This document shows positions 49,085-58,219 of a stretch of DNA of 64,000 bases, in pieces. The stretch comes from Actinoplanes solisilvae (GTDB taxonomy: Bacteria > Actinomycetota > Actinomycetes > Mycobacteriales > Micromonosporaceae), in contig NZ_RJAC01000014.1 of assembly GCF_003999975.1 (NCBI RefSeq), positions 62,001-126,000 of the forward strand, read 5' to 3'. Positions within the stretch are counted from its first letter, which is position 1; the number at the start of each line of letters is the position of its first letter. The notes beneath the pieces were generated by a model. That model saw only the letters and a list, made by a program, of their open reading frames with translations. It had not been told where the DNA came from and did not search any database. A program made the position numbers and the translations under genes.

Positions 49085-50493
49085 AGCCCGGTCTGCATCG
49101 GGACCACGCCGTCGCGGGCGGCCGATTTCAGCAACCCGTAGTCCTTCTCGTTGACGTCGGCGTAGGACTCGGCGAAATCGGCGACGGCCTGCTCGAACCG
49201 GTCCGTCGCGCCGAGGTAGGCGGCGATGGCGATCCGGTCCCCCGAACGGGCATGCGCCCGGGCCAGTGTCCAGCCACAGATCGAGGCGTACGCGGCCATG
49301 CCGCTCGGACGCATGTCCTCGACCTCGGCCGAGCCCTTCCAGTCGCGCAGCTGGCGCAGGTAGAAGTCGCGCTCGGTGCCCTGGTCGTCGCGCACCCGCC
49401 GGGTCCCGAGGAAGATGTCGCCGCTGGCCTGCATCGTCCGCTGCCCGTGAACCACCCGTTCGCCGTGATGATCGAACTCGCTCGCGCCCGCGTACGGCTC
49501 GAGCACCGACTCCCCGGCCTCCTTGGCCTGCAGGAAGAGCGGGTCGGCGTCGTCGCGGCCGAGCAGCAGCAGGATCCACGAGCGGGTCCCGACGCTGCCG
49601 ACCCCCACGACCTTGCGGGCCATGTGGACGAGGCGGAACTGGGCCAGCAGTTGCCGGCGCTCCGGGGGCAGCGTCAGGCTGTAGCCCGCGAGCAGATCCT
49701 GCATCGCCTCGAACAGCTTCTCGGACGGGGCGTCCACCAGGTCCTCGACCGGCACCACGATCGGTGGCATCGCGGTCAGCCGCCGTTCACCGCCGACCAG
49801 CCGGGAGAGCTTCTCCAGGGCGTGCAGGCTGTCCCGGGTGCGGGCCTTGCGTATCGCGGCCTTCGAGCGCTTGACCTGGATCGGCCGCAGCTGGGTGCCC
49901 ATCCGCTCGACCAGGGACTCGATCGCCAGCTGGGCGTACCAGACCTCGAGGTTCGTCCCACGGGCGAACTCGCGCATCGCCGTGCGGTAGGCCTCGCCGG
50001 CGGCCAGCTCGATCCGGCGGCGCTGCCTGGCGGTGTAGCCGTTGTGCCGACCGGCGATCGCCAGGCTGGCGACCAGCCGCTTCACGTCCCACTCCCAGGG
50101 GCCGGGCAGGGTCTCGTCGAAGTCGTTGATGTCGAAGACGAGGGTGCGCTCGGCCGAGGCGAATAGGCCGAAGTTGGACAGGTGGGCGTCCCCGCACGTC
50201 TGGGCGCGAAAACCGGAGACCGGCGTATCGGCGAGGTCGGCCGCCATCACACCGGCCGCGCCCCGGAAGAAGGTGAACGGCGAGACGAGCATCCGGCCGT
50301 AGCGGATCGGGACGAGTTCCGGCACCCGCGTGGCATCCTCCGCCATGAGCGCGGCGACCGGATCGCGCGCCGACCGGATGGTCAGATCGGCGTGCCCGGT
50401 CAAGGGGGCGTCCTTCCGCGCCCGCTTGCCGAGCCGGGCCCGGTCGGCCGGGGTCCGGTGGCCCGCGGGCGGTGCATTCTTCGAGCGACTCAT
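49081..50493 (-). CDS. DUF2252-family protein
   Basis: A 470-residue protein of the DUF2252 family, which has an atypical protein-kinase-like fold. Diagnostic blocks are PIRYGRMLVSPFTFFRGAA, CGDAHLSNFG, VFDINDFDETLPGPWEWD and DYGLLKSA. ATG 50493 starts MSRSKN; the frame extends upstream without a ribosome site. Coupled to the lipid-kinase-like gene. Function unknown; the HLSNFG and FDINDFDE segments mimic the catalytic loop and Mg-binding motif of aminoglycoside-kinase-like enzymes. Confidence 0.88.
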   Translation of the reverse strand: MSRSKNAPPAGHRTPADRARLGKRARKDAPLTGHADLTIRSARDPVAALMAEDATRVPELVPIRYGRMLVSPFTFFRGAAGVMAADLADTPVSGFRAQTCGDAHLSNFGLFASAERTLVFDINDFDETLPGPWEWDVKRLVASLAIAGRHNGYTARQRRRIELAAGEAYRTAMREFARGTNLEVWYAQLAIESLVERMGTQLRPIQVKRSKAAIRKARTRDSLHALEKLSRLVGGERRLTAMPPIVVPVEDLVDAPSEKLFEAMQDLLAGYSLTLPPERRQLLAQFRLVHMARKVVGVGSVGTRSWILLLLGRDDADPLFLQAKEAGESVLEPYAGASEFDHHGERVVHGQRTMQASGDIFLGTRRVRDDQGTERDFYLRQLRDWKGSAEVEDMRPSGMAAYASICGWTLARAHARSGDRIAIAAYLGATDRFEQAVADFAESYADVNEKDYGLLKSAARDGVVPMQTGL

Positions 50494-50672
50494 CCGGTCA
50501 CGCTGCGCCGCCCGGCGTGCGGTGACTTCATCCCGCGCGCATGAACCGGGTCTCACCCCGTCGGGATGGTCCGGGCGCTGCCGGGCCGCTCACCCGTCCG
50601 GGGTGAGGGAGCGACCGCCACCGGGGCCGCACGATGAATCCGGCGTTGATCGACGAGGAACGGGGAGCACCG

Positions 50673-51197
50673 ATGGCCAGGACGGGCGACGTCGACGCCA
50701 CCGGCACCACGGAGGCGGGCGCGCCGCATTACTCGGGAGCCGTCTACGGCTCCTTGCTGGCGGCCTCGGTCGTCGTCGGGGCGGCGTCCGGCGGTCACGG
50801 CGAGCTCGAGTTCCGACCGATCAAACTGGCCGCGCTGCTGGTCGTCACCGGTTCGGTGTTCTGGCTGACGCACGCGTACGCCGCGCTGGCCGGCGAACGG
50901 CTGCGGCACCGGGCGCCGGATCCGCGCGAGATCCGGCACGTCCTGCGCCACGAATGGCCCCTGCTGCAGGCCGCCCTGCCCCCGGCCGTCGCGGCGGTGG
51001 TTCTCGGCCTGCTCGGCGCGAGCGACACGGCCGCGGCCTGGGCGGCGCTCATCGTGGCGATCGTCGCCCAGGTCGGCTGGGCCACCGTGACCACCGTGCG
51101 CGCCGGTGCGACGACGCGGCTCGTGGCGCTGACCGTCCTCGTCAACCTGGTGCTGGGGCTGATCATCGTGCTGCTCAAGTCGGCCCTGCACCACTGA
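50673..51197 (+). CDS. four-helix membrane protein
   Basis: A 174-residue membrane protein with about four hydrophobic helices (near 30-45, 55-75, 105-125 and 130-170) and a polar basic loop RLRHRAPDPREIRHVLRHEW in the middle. ATG 50673 follows GGGGAGCACCG. It converges on the HdeD-like gene with no gap. I do not recognise a family. Confidence 0.7.
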   Translation: MARTGDVDATGTTEAGAPHYSGAVYGSLLAASVVVGAASGGHGELEFRPIKLAALLVVTGSVFWLTHAYAALAGERLRHRAPDPREIRHVLRHEWPLLQAALPPAVAAVVLGLLGASDTAAAWAALIVAIVAQVGWATVTTVRAGATTRLVALTVLVNLVLGLIIVLLKSALHH

Positions 51198-51824
51198 TCA
51201 GGCCGTCGCCGTGGTCTCGCGGCCGGCCAGGACCAGCAGGCCCACCTGCAGCAGGCCCATCACCACCAGCCAACCGCCGGTCACGTAGACCAGCGTCTTC
51301 AGCGAGAGGCCGGGCCAGGCGAGCACGACAATGCCGGCGATGACACTGAGAGCGCCGAGCGCGACGCTCCAGACGCGGTAGGCACCGCGGGCGCCGCCGA
51401 ACGCCGAGACCAGCTCGACCAGGCCACCGATCAGCCACATCAGCCCGATCAGGGTGACGATCAGCGTGAGCGAGAGCAGCAGGTTGCGCAGCGCGACCAC
51501 ACCGGCGACCACGAAGAAGAGGCCGATGACCCCGGCCAGGGCCCGCTCACCGCCGTCGCGGCCCCGGCCGGCGATCGCCCGCGCGAGCCGGACCGCGCCG
51601 TGGACGAGCAGCCAGAGGCCGAACAGGACCGCGACGACCCGCAGAGTGACCTGCGGCCAGACGATCATCAGGACGCCGACGGCCACCCCGCTGACGGCCG
51701 CGGTCAGCGCCAGCCACCAGGCGGAACGCTCGGTCACATCGACCACGGCGACCGGCGCGACCGGGCTGTCGACGCGGGCGCCGATCGGGTAGGTCTCAGG
51801 CGTCAAGGGTGCTGAAGCAGTCAT
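51198..51824 (-). CDS. HdeD-family membrane protein
   Basis: A 208-residue DUF308/HdeD protein with six membrane helices arranged as repeated pairs (GVLMIVWPQVTLRVVAVLFG and IVVLAWPGLSLKTLVYVTGG are the two recognisable repeats). ATG 51824 follows AGGAGGGGCG, a near-perfect ribosome site. HdeD is acid-stress related in enterobacteria; the role here is not known. Confidence 0.88.
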   Translation of the reverse strand: MTASAPLTPETYPIGARVDSPVAPVAVVDVTERSAWWLALTAAVSGVAVGVLMIVWPQVTLRVVAVLFGLWLLVHGAVRLARAIAGRGRDGGERALAGVIGLFFVVAGVVALRNLLLSLTLIVTLIGLMWLIGGLVELVSAFGGARGAYRVWSVALGALSVIAGIVVLAWPGLSLKTLVYVTGGWLVVMGLLQVGLLVLAGRETTATA

Positions 51825-51920
51825 CGCCCCTCCTGTGGACTCGTTGGTGAGCTCACGCGTCAATGTCGCACCGAGGTGGTTCACCCCGGCTCACCACGAA
51901 CGAATGAAGATGCCGCCAGG

Positions 51921-54512
51921 TCAGACGATTCCGAGCTCCCGGGCCCGGCGTACGGCTTCGTTGCGGCGGGAGGCGGCCAGTTTGCGCAGGATGCTGCGGA
52001 CGTGGGTCTTGATCGTGTTCACCGACAGGTACATGGTGTCGGCGATCTCCTCGGTGCCCATCATCGCGGCCAGATGGCGCAGCACCTCGAGTTCGCGCTG
52101 GCTGAGCGAGTCGACCACGATCGGCTTGTCAGCCGGCGGGGTCAGCGACTGGTATTCGGCCGCCAGTTCACCGTCGTTGCGCAGCACGTGACGAATCCAC
52201 GAGCCGGCCTGGTGGAAGACGCGCCGATAGCCGTCCGCGGCGGCGAGTGCCAAGGCCTGTTCCAGCGCGTCGCGCACCATGCCGGCGTCGCCGCTGCGGC
52301 CCGCGGCGACCGCCAGGATCAGCCGCGCCTCGATCATGAGGGGCGTGGGCAGGCCGGTCACCGCGACCACCGGCAGCACCACCTCGATGGCCCGCCCCGG
52401 GTCCCCGCTCGCGACGAGCGCGGCGGCGCCGACGACCGAGGCCTCGACCGGCTCGGACGGGGCCAGGACGCGGGCGGCGGCCAGCGCCTCGTCCGTACGC
52501 CCGGTCGCCACGTCGAGGCGGGCCGCCTGCAGCGCGATCCGCCGGGCGAGCCAGTCGGGCATGTCGGCGGGCCGGGCCGGGGCGAGCGCGGCGACGGCGC
52601 CCGGCAGGTCCCCCCGGCCGCTGAGCAGCCGCGACCGGACGAGGGCGATCGCCACCGCGGTCATGACGTCGTCGACACCGGCCGAGGCCGCCTCGGCCGC
52701 GCGGAGGTGACGCCAGGCGTCGGCCACGTTCCACCGCTCGGTCGCGACCCAGGCGAGCACCGCCGAGGCGGCGACCGAGGTGCGGGGTGACGTACGAGAC
52801 CGGTGCCCGGCGAGCTGGGCGGCGTGGGCCGCCGCGGCGTCCGCGTCCCGCAGCCGGCCCTGGAACGCATGGGCCAGCCCGAGCTGCTCCAGGCCGGCGA
52901 GCCGGAGGTCCTCGCCGCCGCCGACGTCGTCGGTCAGGGTCGTGACGGCCTCGGCCAGCGCCCCCGACCGGCCCTGCGCCGTCCCCTTGGCGACCCGCAC
53001 GATCGCCCGCAGTTCCGGATGGGCGGCGAGCCGGTCGGGAGGAACCCGGGCCAGCATCGTCTCCGCCGTCGCGGCGGCGATCATCGCTCCCTCGTCGTCG
53101 TGGCGCATCGTGGCGGCCACGGCCGCGAGCAGCGCCACCGTGAGGCGCAACGGCGGCGACTGCTCCGGGCATTCATGGCGAATGCGGCTCAGGTATCGCA
53201 CCGAGGCCTCGGGGTCGGTCGCCGCCAGCGCCTCCGCCGCGAGCACGGCGTTCGCCTCGGCGCCCGCCGTTTCCGCCGGCATCTCCTGGAACGACCGGGC
53301 CAGCCGGTCCCCGTCCACGCCGGCCAGCAACCGGCTGATGCCGAGGTCCTCGACCACGAGCGTGCAGGCGCGCGGCCAGTCTTGAGACGCGATCGCGTGC
53401 CGGGTCGCCGCGGCGATGTCGCCGTTGGCGAGGTACCAGTCGGCCGCCCGTCGATGCAGCTCCGCGGGCAGATCCGGCTGTTCGTAGGCCAGTTGCGCCC
53501 GCAGCAGCTCGGCGAAGAGCCGGTGGAAACGATGCACGGCGGAGCGGGCCGCCACGGGCTGGACGAAGGCGTTGGCCCGCTCGAGCACGGCGATGACGTG
53601 GCGGGCGTCGCCGCGCTGGATCAGCGTCTCGGCGAGTTCCACGGTGAATTCGTCGACGACGCTGGTGCGCAACAGGAAGTCGCGGACCTCGGGCGGCTGG
53701 GCGGCGAGCACCTCGCCGAGGAAGTACTCGGCGATGTCGGCGTCGTCCCCGGCGATCGTCGCCACGAGTTCCTCGGCGTGCGCGCTGCCCTGCATGGCCA
53801 GGGCGAAGAGCCGCAGGCCGGCCGCCCACCCCTCGGTCCGGTCGAGGAGCGCGCCGATCGCCCAGTCCGGGAGCTCCACCCCGTGCCCGGCCAGCAGGTT
53901 GGTCGCCTCGGCGGGGGTGAAGGCCAGGTCGCCGCCGCGCAGCTCGCCGAGGTCGCCGGTCAACCGGTAGCGGTAGAGGGGCAACGGCGGATCCCACCGG
54001 CCCACCAGAATCATCCGCAGATGGTGTGCGGCGTGCCGGAGCAGGGCGTCGAGGTCCTCGGCCAGGCGCCGGTCGGCGAGCACCGACACGCTGTCGAGGA
54101 CGAGGACGATCGGCTCGGGCTCGGAGGCGAGATCGGCGGCCAGCCGGGCCAGCAGGGGCCGGTCGAAGGCACCGGTACGGGCGGCCGCGTCGATCAGCGG
54201 GGACAGCGGGACACCACTGCGGCGCAGCCCCTCGGCCAGGTACGGCCAGAAGACCGCCGGATCGTTGTCGCTGTCCTCCAGCGTGATCCAGATGACCGGC
54301 CCGGGCGCGGCGCCGGACGCCACCCACGACGCGGCCAGTTGCGTCTTGCCGCATCCGGGCGGCCCCGTCACCACGGTCATCGGATGGCGCACGGCCTGGG
54401 TCAGCCGATCGAGCAGGCGCTGCCGGTCGACCGTGAACGGCGGCGCCTCGGGCACGGCCAGCTTCGAGGCGAGCAGGGCCCGGCCGTCTCCTGTCCCGGT
54501 ATCGCTCGTCAC
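51921..54512 (-). CDS. MalT-like LuxR-family regulator with ATPase domain
   Basis: An 863-residue STAND regulator of the MalT type: P-loop GPPGCGKT (50-57), NACHT/AAA-like region to about 330, TPR-like helical repeats from 360 to 780, and a LuxR helix-turn-helix at 800-860 (LSQRELEVLRHLAAMMGTEEIA, LSVNTIKTHVRSILRKL). It would be activated by a small ligand with ATP. GTG 54512 has GAGGCGA upstream. It diverges from the small-protein/MFS unit and may control it or the membrane-protein group downstream. Confidence 0.9.
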   Translation of the reverse strand: MTSDTGTGDGRALLASKLAVPEAPPFTVDRQRLLDRLTQAVRHPMTVVTGPPGCGKTQLAASWVASGAAPGPVIWITLEDSDNDPAVFWPYLAEGLRRSGVPLSPLIDAAARTGAFDRPLLARLAADLASEPEPIVLVLDSVSVLADRRLAEDLDALLRHAAHHLRMILVGRWDPPLPLYRYRLTGDLGELRGGDLAFTPAEATNLLAGHGVELPDWAIGALLDRTEGWAAGLRLFALAMQGSAHAEELVATIAGDDADIAEYFLGEVLAAQPPEVRDFLLRTSVVDEFTVELAETLIQRGDARHVIAVLERANAFVQPVAARSAVHRFHRLFAELLRAQLAYEQPDLPAELHRRAADWYLANGDIAAATRHAIASQDWPRACTLVVEDLGISRLLAGVDGDRLARSFQEMPAETAGAEANAVLAAEALAATDPEASVRYLSRIRHECPEQSPPLRLTVALLAAVAATMRHDDEGAMIAAATAETMLARVPPDRLAAHPELRAIVRVAKGTAQGRSGALAEAVTTLTDDVGGGEDLRLAGLEQLGLAHAFQGRLRDADAAAAHAAQLAGHRSRTSPRTSVAASAVLAWVATERWNVADAWRHLRAAEAASAGVDDVMTAVAIALVRSRLLSGRGDLPGAVAALAPARPADMPDWLARRIALQAARLDVATGRTDEALAAARVLAPSEPVEASVVGAAALVASGDPGRAIEVVLPVVAVTGLPTPLMIEARLILAVAAGRSGDAGMVRDALEQALALAAADGYRRVFHQAGSWIRHVLRNDGELAAEYQSLTPPADKPIVVDSLSQRELEVLRHLAAMMGTEEIADTMYLSVNTIKTHVRSILRKLAASRRNEAVRRARELGIV

Positions 54513-54792
54513 GGCATCGCCTCGCTACCACTAGCGTCCAGCGTCTGAGCAGGCGCGCATCGGCCGACGCCCCTGACCAGCGAACCGCGGACCCGCGGGC
54601 CTGCACATCGTCCACACTGGGTGAGTGACTCACCGGTGCTCGCCGGCCCCGTCAGAAACCCGAAAAAGGCCTCAAAAACGCACGGTGCGCGCCCAGGTGA
54701 CGACGTTGAGTGACGCCGAGCCGGCGGGAGAGGTGCGCCGACCATCCGCGGCGGGCGATCCGCCCACCTTCCGGCCGGCGCACGCTGGGCTG

Positions 54793-55053
54793 ATGAACCC
54801 GCCTGCCGAGCGGCCCGGATCCTCGCCGATGCGAGCCCTGTACCAGCTACGGGTCGCCGGACCCCTTCCCGAGGACCTCGTGCGAGACCTCGAGGGCCTG
54901 CGCATGTCGGTGGAGCCCGCGGAAACGGTTCTGTACGGAACCCTGGCCGACCAATCCGCCCTTTTCGGCCTGCTGACCCACATTCACGATCTCGGGCTTC
55001 AGCTCCTGGAGGTACGCCGGATGACCGGCCCGGATCCGACGGAGAGAGGCTGA
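54793..55053 (+). CDS. small conserved-type protein A
   Basis: An 86-residue protein. From residue 13 it reads MRALYQLRVAGPLPEDLVRD, then TVLYGTLADQSALFGLLTHI and LGLQLLEVRR, a beta-alpha-beta-like pattern found in many small actinomycete proteins placed by transporters. It is a clear paralogue of the next gene. No ribosome site is evident before ATG 54793, so the start is uncertain (ATG 54829 possible). Confidence 0.65.
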   Translation: MNPPAERPGSSPMRALYQLRVAGPLPEDLVRDLEGLRMSVEPAETVLYGTLADQSALFGLLTHIHDLGLQLLEVRRMTGPDPTERG

Positions 55054-55085
55054 CCGGTGCAACGACCACCGGCCCTGGTGATCCC

Positions 55086-55343
55086 ATGCGTCACACGTAT
55101 CGAATCCGGGTGTCGAACCGGCTGGGCCCGGCGCTGTGCCGCTCCTTCGCCGGCATGCGAGCCGTGGTGATCCCCCGGCACATCGTGATCGAGGGGTGGC
55201 TGTCCGCGGCGGAGTTCCGCGCCCTGCTGAAGCGCGTCGACGAGGTCGGCGGCCAGATCGTCCACGTCGACTGCACGACCGGCAGCGACCCGGGGAAAGA
55301 GCCGCCTGAGCGACCCAGCCCGGGAGGAGATCGTCGCCCATGA
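55086..55343 (+). CDS. small conserved-type protein B
   Basis: An 85-residue paralogue of the preceding protein (YRIRVSNRLGPALCRSFAGM, HIVIEGWLSAAEFRALLKRV, then GGQIVHVDC), 32 bp downstream of it. Its stop overlaps the MFS start by four bases, so translation of the exporter is coupled to it. Function unknown; partner or sensor roles are possible. Confidence 0.65.
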   Translation: MRHTYRIRVSNRLGPALCRSFAGMRAVVIPRHIVIEGWLSAAEFRALLKRVDEVGGQIVHVDCTTGSDPGKEPPERPSPGGDRRP

Positions 55344-56959
55344 CCCACACTGCACCGCCGGTCGGCGAACGGACGGCGTCCGGCTCGGGCACCGTGCTGC
55401 TCACTTTGGCGTCCGGACAGTTCCTGATGGCGCTGGACAGTTCGGTGATGAACGTGTCGATCGCGACCGTGGCCGACGACCTGGGTACGACGGTGACCGG
55501 CATCCAGACCGCGATCACCCTCTACACCCTGGTCATGGCCTCACTGATGATCACCGGCGGCAAGATCGGGCAGATCCTGGGCCGCAAGCGCGCGTTCGCC
55601 GTCGGCTGTGTGATCTACGGCGGCGGCTCGCTCATCACCGCGGTCGCGCCGAACCTCGCCGTGCTGCTGATCGGCTGGTCGGTGCTCGAAGGCGCCGGCG
55701 CGGCACTCATCATGCCCGCCATCGTCGCGCTGGTGGCCTCCAACTTCAGCCGCGCGGGCCGCCCACGCGCCTACGGTCTGGTCGCGGCGGCCGGTGCGAT
55801 CGCGGTCGCGGTCGGCCCGCTGATCGGAGGGCTGCTCACGACGTACGCGTCCTGGCGCTGGGTCTTCGCCGGGGAGGTGGTCATCGTCCTCGGCATCACC
55901 GTGCTGGCCCGGCGGATGGCCGACGTTCCGGCCGAACGCGACGCCAATCTCGACCCCTTCGGTACGGTGCTGTCGGCGGCCGGGCTGGGGCTGGTCGTGT
56001 TCGGCGTCATCCGGGCCGGGGCGTGGGGTTTCGTCAGCCCCAAACCCGGCGCACCCGGTTGGTTCGGCCTCTCCCCCGTGCTCTGGCTGATCCTCGGGGG
56101 CGGGCTGGTGCTGCTCGGCTTCCTGCACTGGGAGCGCCGGCGCCTGACGATCGGGGCGGCGGTGCTGATCGACCCCGCGATGCTCGGCAACAAACTGCTC
56201 CGGGGCGGTCTGACCTCGTTCTTCTTCCAATACCTGCTGCAGGCCGGGCTGTTCTTCGTGGTGCCGCTGTTCCTGTCCATCGCGCTCGGCCTGTCCGCCG
56301 TCGGCACCGGACTGCGAATCCTGCCGCTCTCGATCGCCCTCCTGGTGGCCGCCGTCGGCATCCCCAAGCTCTTCCCGGACGTCTCGCCCCGCCTGGTCGT
56401 CCGGCTGGGCTTCCTGTCGCTGTTCGTGGGCGTCGTGTGGCTGGCCGCCGCCCTCGACGCGGGCGTGGGCGCCTCGGTCGTCACCTGGCCGATGCTCTTC
56501 GCCGGGCTCGGCGTCGGCGCGCTGGCGTCGCAGCTCGGCAGTGTCACCGTGTCCGCGGTGCCCGACGAGCAGAGCGCGGAGGTCGGCGGCCTGCAGAACA
56601 CCGTCACGTTCCTCGGCGCCTCGATCGGCACCGCCCTGGCCGGAGCCGTGCTGATCTCCGCCCTGACCTCGTCGTTCTTCACCGGCATCCGGGACAACCC
56701 GGCGGTCCCGCCGCAGCTGTCGTCCCAGGCGGAGGTCAAGCTGGCGGGCGGCGTCCCGTTCATCCCGGACGATCAGCTCGACGAGGCGCTCACCGACGCC
56801 GGCGTCACCGACGCGGCGAAGGCCGGCGTCATCGAGGAGAACCAGGCCGCGCGCCTCAGCGGTCTCCGGGCGGCACTCGGCGTCCTGGCGGTCATCGCGC
56901 TGGTCGCGCTGTTCTTCGCCCACGGCATCCCCCGGCGGCAACCGGGAGATGCCCCATGA
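55340..56959 (+). CDS. MFS exporter, DHA2 (EmrB/QacA) family
   Basis: A 539-residue drug:proton antiporter with 14 predicted helices. The DHA2 start LASGQFLMALDSSVMNVSIA carries the conserved Asp of helix 1 (motif D1), and GGKIGQILGRKRAF is motif A. A loop of about 70 residues precedes the last helix. ATG 55340 overlaps the stop of small protein B. Probably exports an antibiotic or other amphiphile. Confidence 0.93.
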   Translation: MTHTAPPVGERTASGSGTVLLTLASGQFLMALDSSVMNVSIATVADDLGTTVTGIQTAITLYTLVMASLMITGGKIGQILGRKRAFAVGCVIYGGGSLITAVAPNLAVLLIGWSVLEGAGAALIMPAIVALVASNFSRAGRPRAYGLVAAAGAIAVAVGPLIGGLLTTYASWRWVFAGEVVIVLGITVLARRMADVPAERDANLDPFGTVLSAAGLGLVVFGVIRAGAWGFVSPKPGAPGWFGLSPVLWLILGGGLVLLGFLHWERRRLTIGAAVLIDPAMLGNKLLRGGLTSFFFQYLLQAGLFFVVPLFLSIALGLSAVGTGLRILPLSIALLVAAVGIPKLFPDVSPRLVVRLGFLSLFVGVVWLAAALDAGVGASVVTWPMLFAGLGVGALASQLGSVTVSAVPDEQSAEVGGLQNTVTFLGASIGTALAGAVLISALTSSFFTGIRDNPAVPPQLSSQAEVKLAGGVPFIPDDQLDEALTDAGVTDAAKAGVIEENQAARLSGLRAALGVLAVIALVALFFAHGIPRRQPGDAP

Positions 56960-56986
56960 CCGGGGGCGAGCCCTCGGCGGGTTACC

Positions 56987-57256
56987 TCAGCGGGTGGCCT
57001 CGGGGCGGCTGTGTTCCTGCCAGGCGCCGATTCCGGCCGCTGTCGCCGACCGGGCCTGCTGCCACCGGCGGCCCGCGGTCACCCGCGGCGGCTCGGCGAG
57101 ATCAGCGACGTAGCGGCGGGAGGCCTGCACGACCACGAGGACGCCGATCGCCGCTCCGGCCATGCCGGCCAGCCACGCGGCGCCGAGAAGCGCGACGCTG
57201 CTGAGGGCCAGCCGGCGATCGACGTACGGGGCCGGGGTGTTGGCGTCAACGGCCAT
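56987..57256 (-). CDS. small membrane protein
   Basis: An 89-residue protein with two hydrophobic stretches close together (about 17-45, LALSSVALLGAAWLAG and AIGVLVVVQASR) and a basic C-terminal tail. ATG 57256 follows AGGAGG. It converges on the MFS gene. Function unknown. Confidence 0.6.
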   Translation of the reverse strand: MAVDANTPAPYVDRRLALSSVALLGAAWLAGMAGAAIGVLVVVQASRRYVADLAEPPRVTAGRRWQQARSATAAGIGAWQEHSRPEATR

Positions 57257-57343
57257 CTCTGCCTCCTGGAAAGGTCGTAACGACGACCCGGCTGTCGTTC
57301 GCAGCCGGGAATGTCACGGTCCCGCACGACGCCGTCCCCGTCG

Positions 57344-58219
57344 TCACCCGATCCGGGTGACCGTCCGCTGCCCGGCGGGCCCGAACGCGGCGGCATGGTC
57401 GCGGGCGAAGGCGCTCACGTCGCGGGGCGGCCGGCCGGTCAGAGCTCGTACGTGGTCGGTGGTCTTCTCGAAGGCACCGGCTCGGATGAGGGCGAAGACG
57501 CCGGACAGGTGGGTGGCCAGCCAGCCGGGCAGGCCGGCGCCCTCGAACCGGGGCCGCGCCTCGGCCTCGGTCAGGTCCATCGAGCGGACGGGACGGCCGG
57601 TGGCGGCCGACAGAGCCGCAGCTACGTCGTCGAACGTGACCGCGGAAGGACCGGTCAGGTCGTGGACGCGGTTGGCGGGGCCGCCGGCCAGCAGCGTCGC
57701 GGCGGCTGAGGCGGCCACGTCGCGGGGGTCGATCATCGCGACGGCGCGGCGGGCGGTCGGGGCGGGCAGCACGCCGGTGCTCGCCACGGCGTCGGCGACC
57801 ATCAGGAGGTTGGTCATGAAGAACGTGGAGCGCAGGATCACGAAGGGGACGCCCGAGCGGCGCAGATGGTTCTCGATCTCGCCGTGCCAGCGGAACGGGG
57901 GCAGGGGCGACGCGGGGTCGGCGTGCTGGGCGGAGAGCTTGACGATCAGCGAGACTCCGGCCTCGGTGGCGGCGTCGATCACGGCGGTTTCGTGGGCTAC
58001 CTTGCTCGGGCCGTCGGGGGCGCTCAGATAGACGCGGTCCACGCCCCGCATGGCACGCCGCACCGAGGTTTCGTCGTCGAGGTCGCTGGTCGCGATCTCG
58101 ACGTCGGCGAACACCGCTGATGCGTCTCGCGCGAGGACTCGTACGAAGGCGTTGGGCAGTTGATCGACGACGTGGCGGCCGACCGAACCGGTCGGGGTGG
58201 TGACGAGGATGCGGGTCAT
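57344..58219 (-). CDS. NmrA-like NAD(P)-binding protein
   Basis: A 291-residue short-chain-dehydrogenase-like protein of the NmrA/atypical SDR group. The nucleotide loop is TTPTGSVGRHVVDQL (a variant of GxTGxxG), followed by VYLSAPDGP and VKLSAQHADPASPLPPFRWHGEIE, typical of NmrA/QOR2-like proteins. ATG 58219 overlaps the stop of the FAD oxidase. It may be a reductase or a redox-sensing protein. Confidence 0.88.
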   Translation of the reverse strand: MTRILVTTPTGSVGRHVVDQLPNAFVRVLARDASAVFADVEIATSDLDDETSVRRAMRGVDRVYLSAPDGPSKVAHETAVIDAATEAGVSLIVKLSAQHADPASPLPPFRWHGEIENHLRRSGVPFVILRSTFFMTNLLMVADAVASTGVLPAPTARRAVAMIDPRDVAASAAATLLAGGPANRVHDLTGPSAVTFDDVAAALSAATGRPVRSMDLTEAEARPRFEGAGLPGWLATHLSGVFALIRAGAFEKTTDHVRALTGRPPRDVSAFARDHAAAFGPAGQRTVTRIG

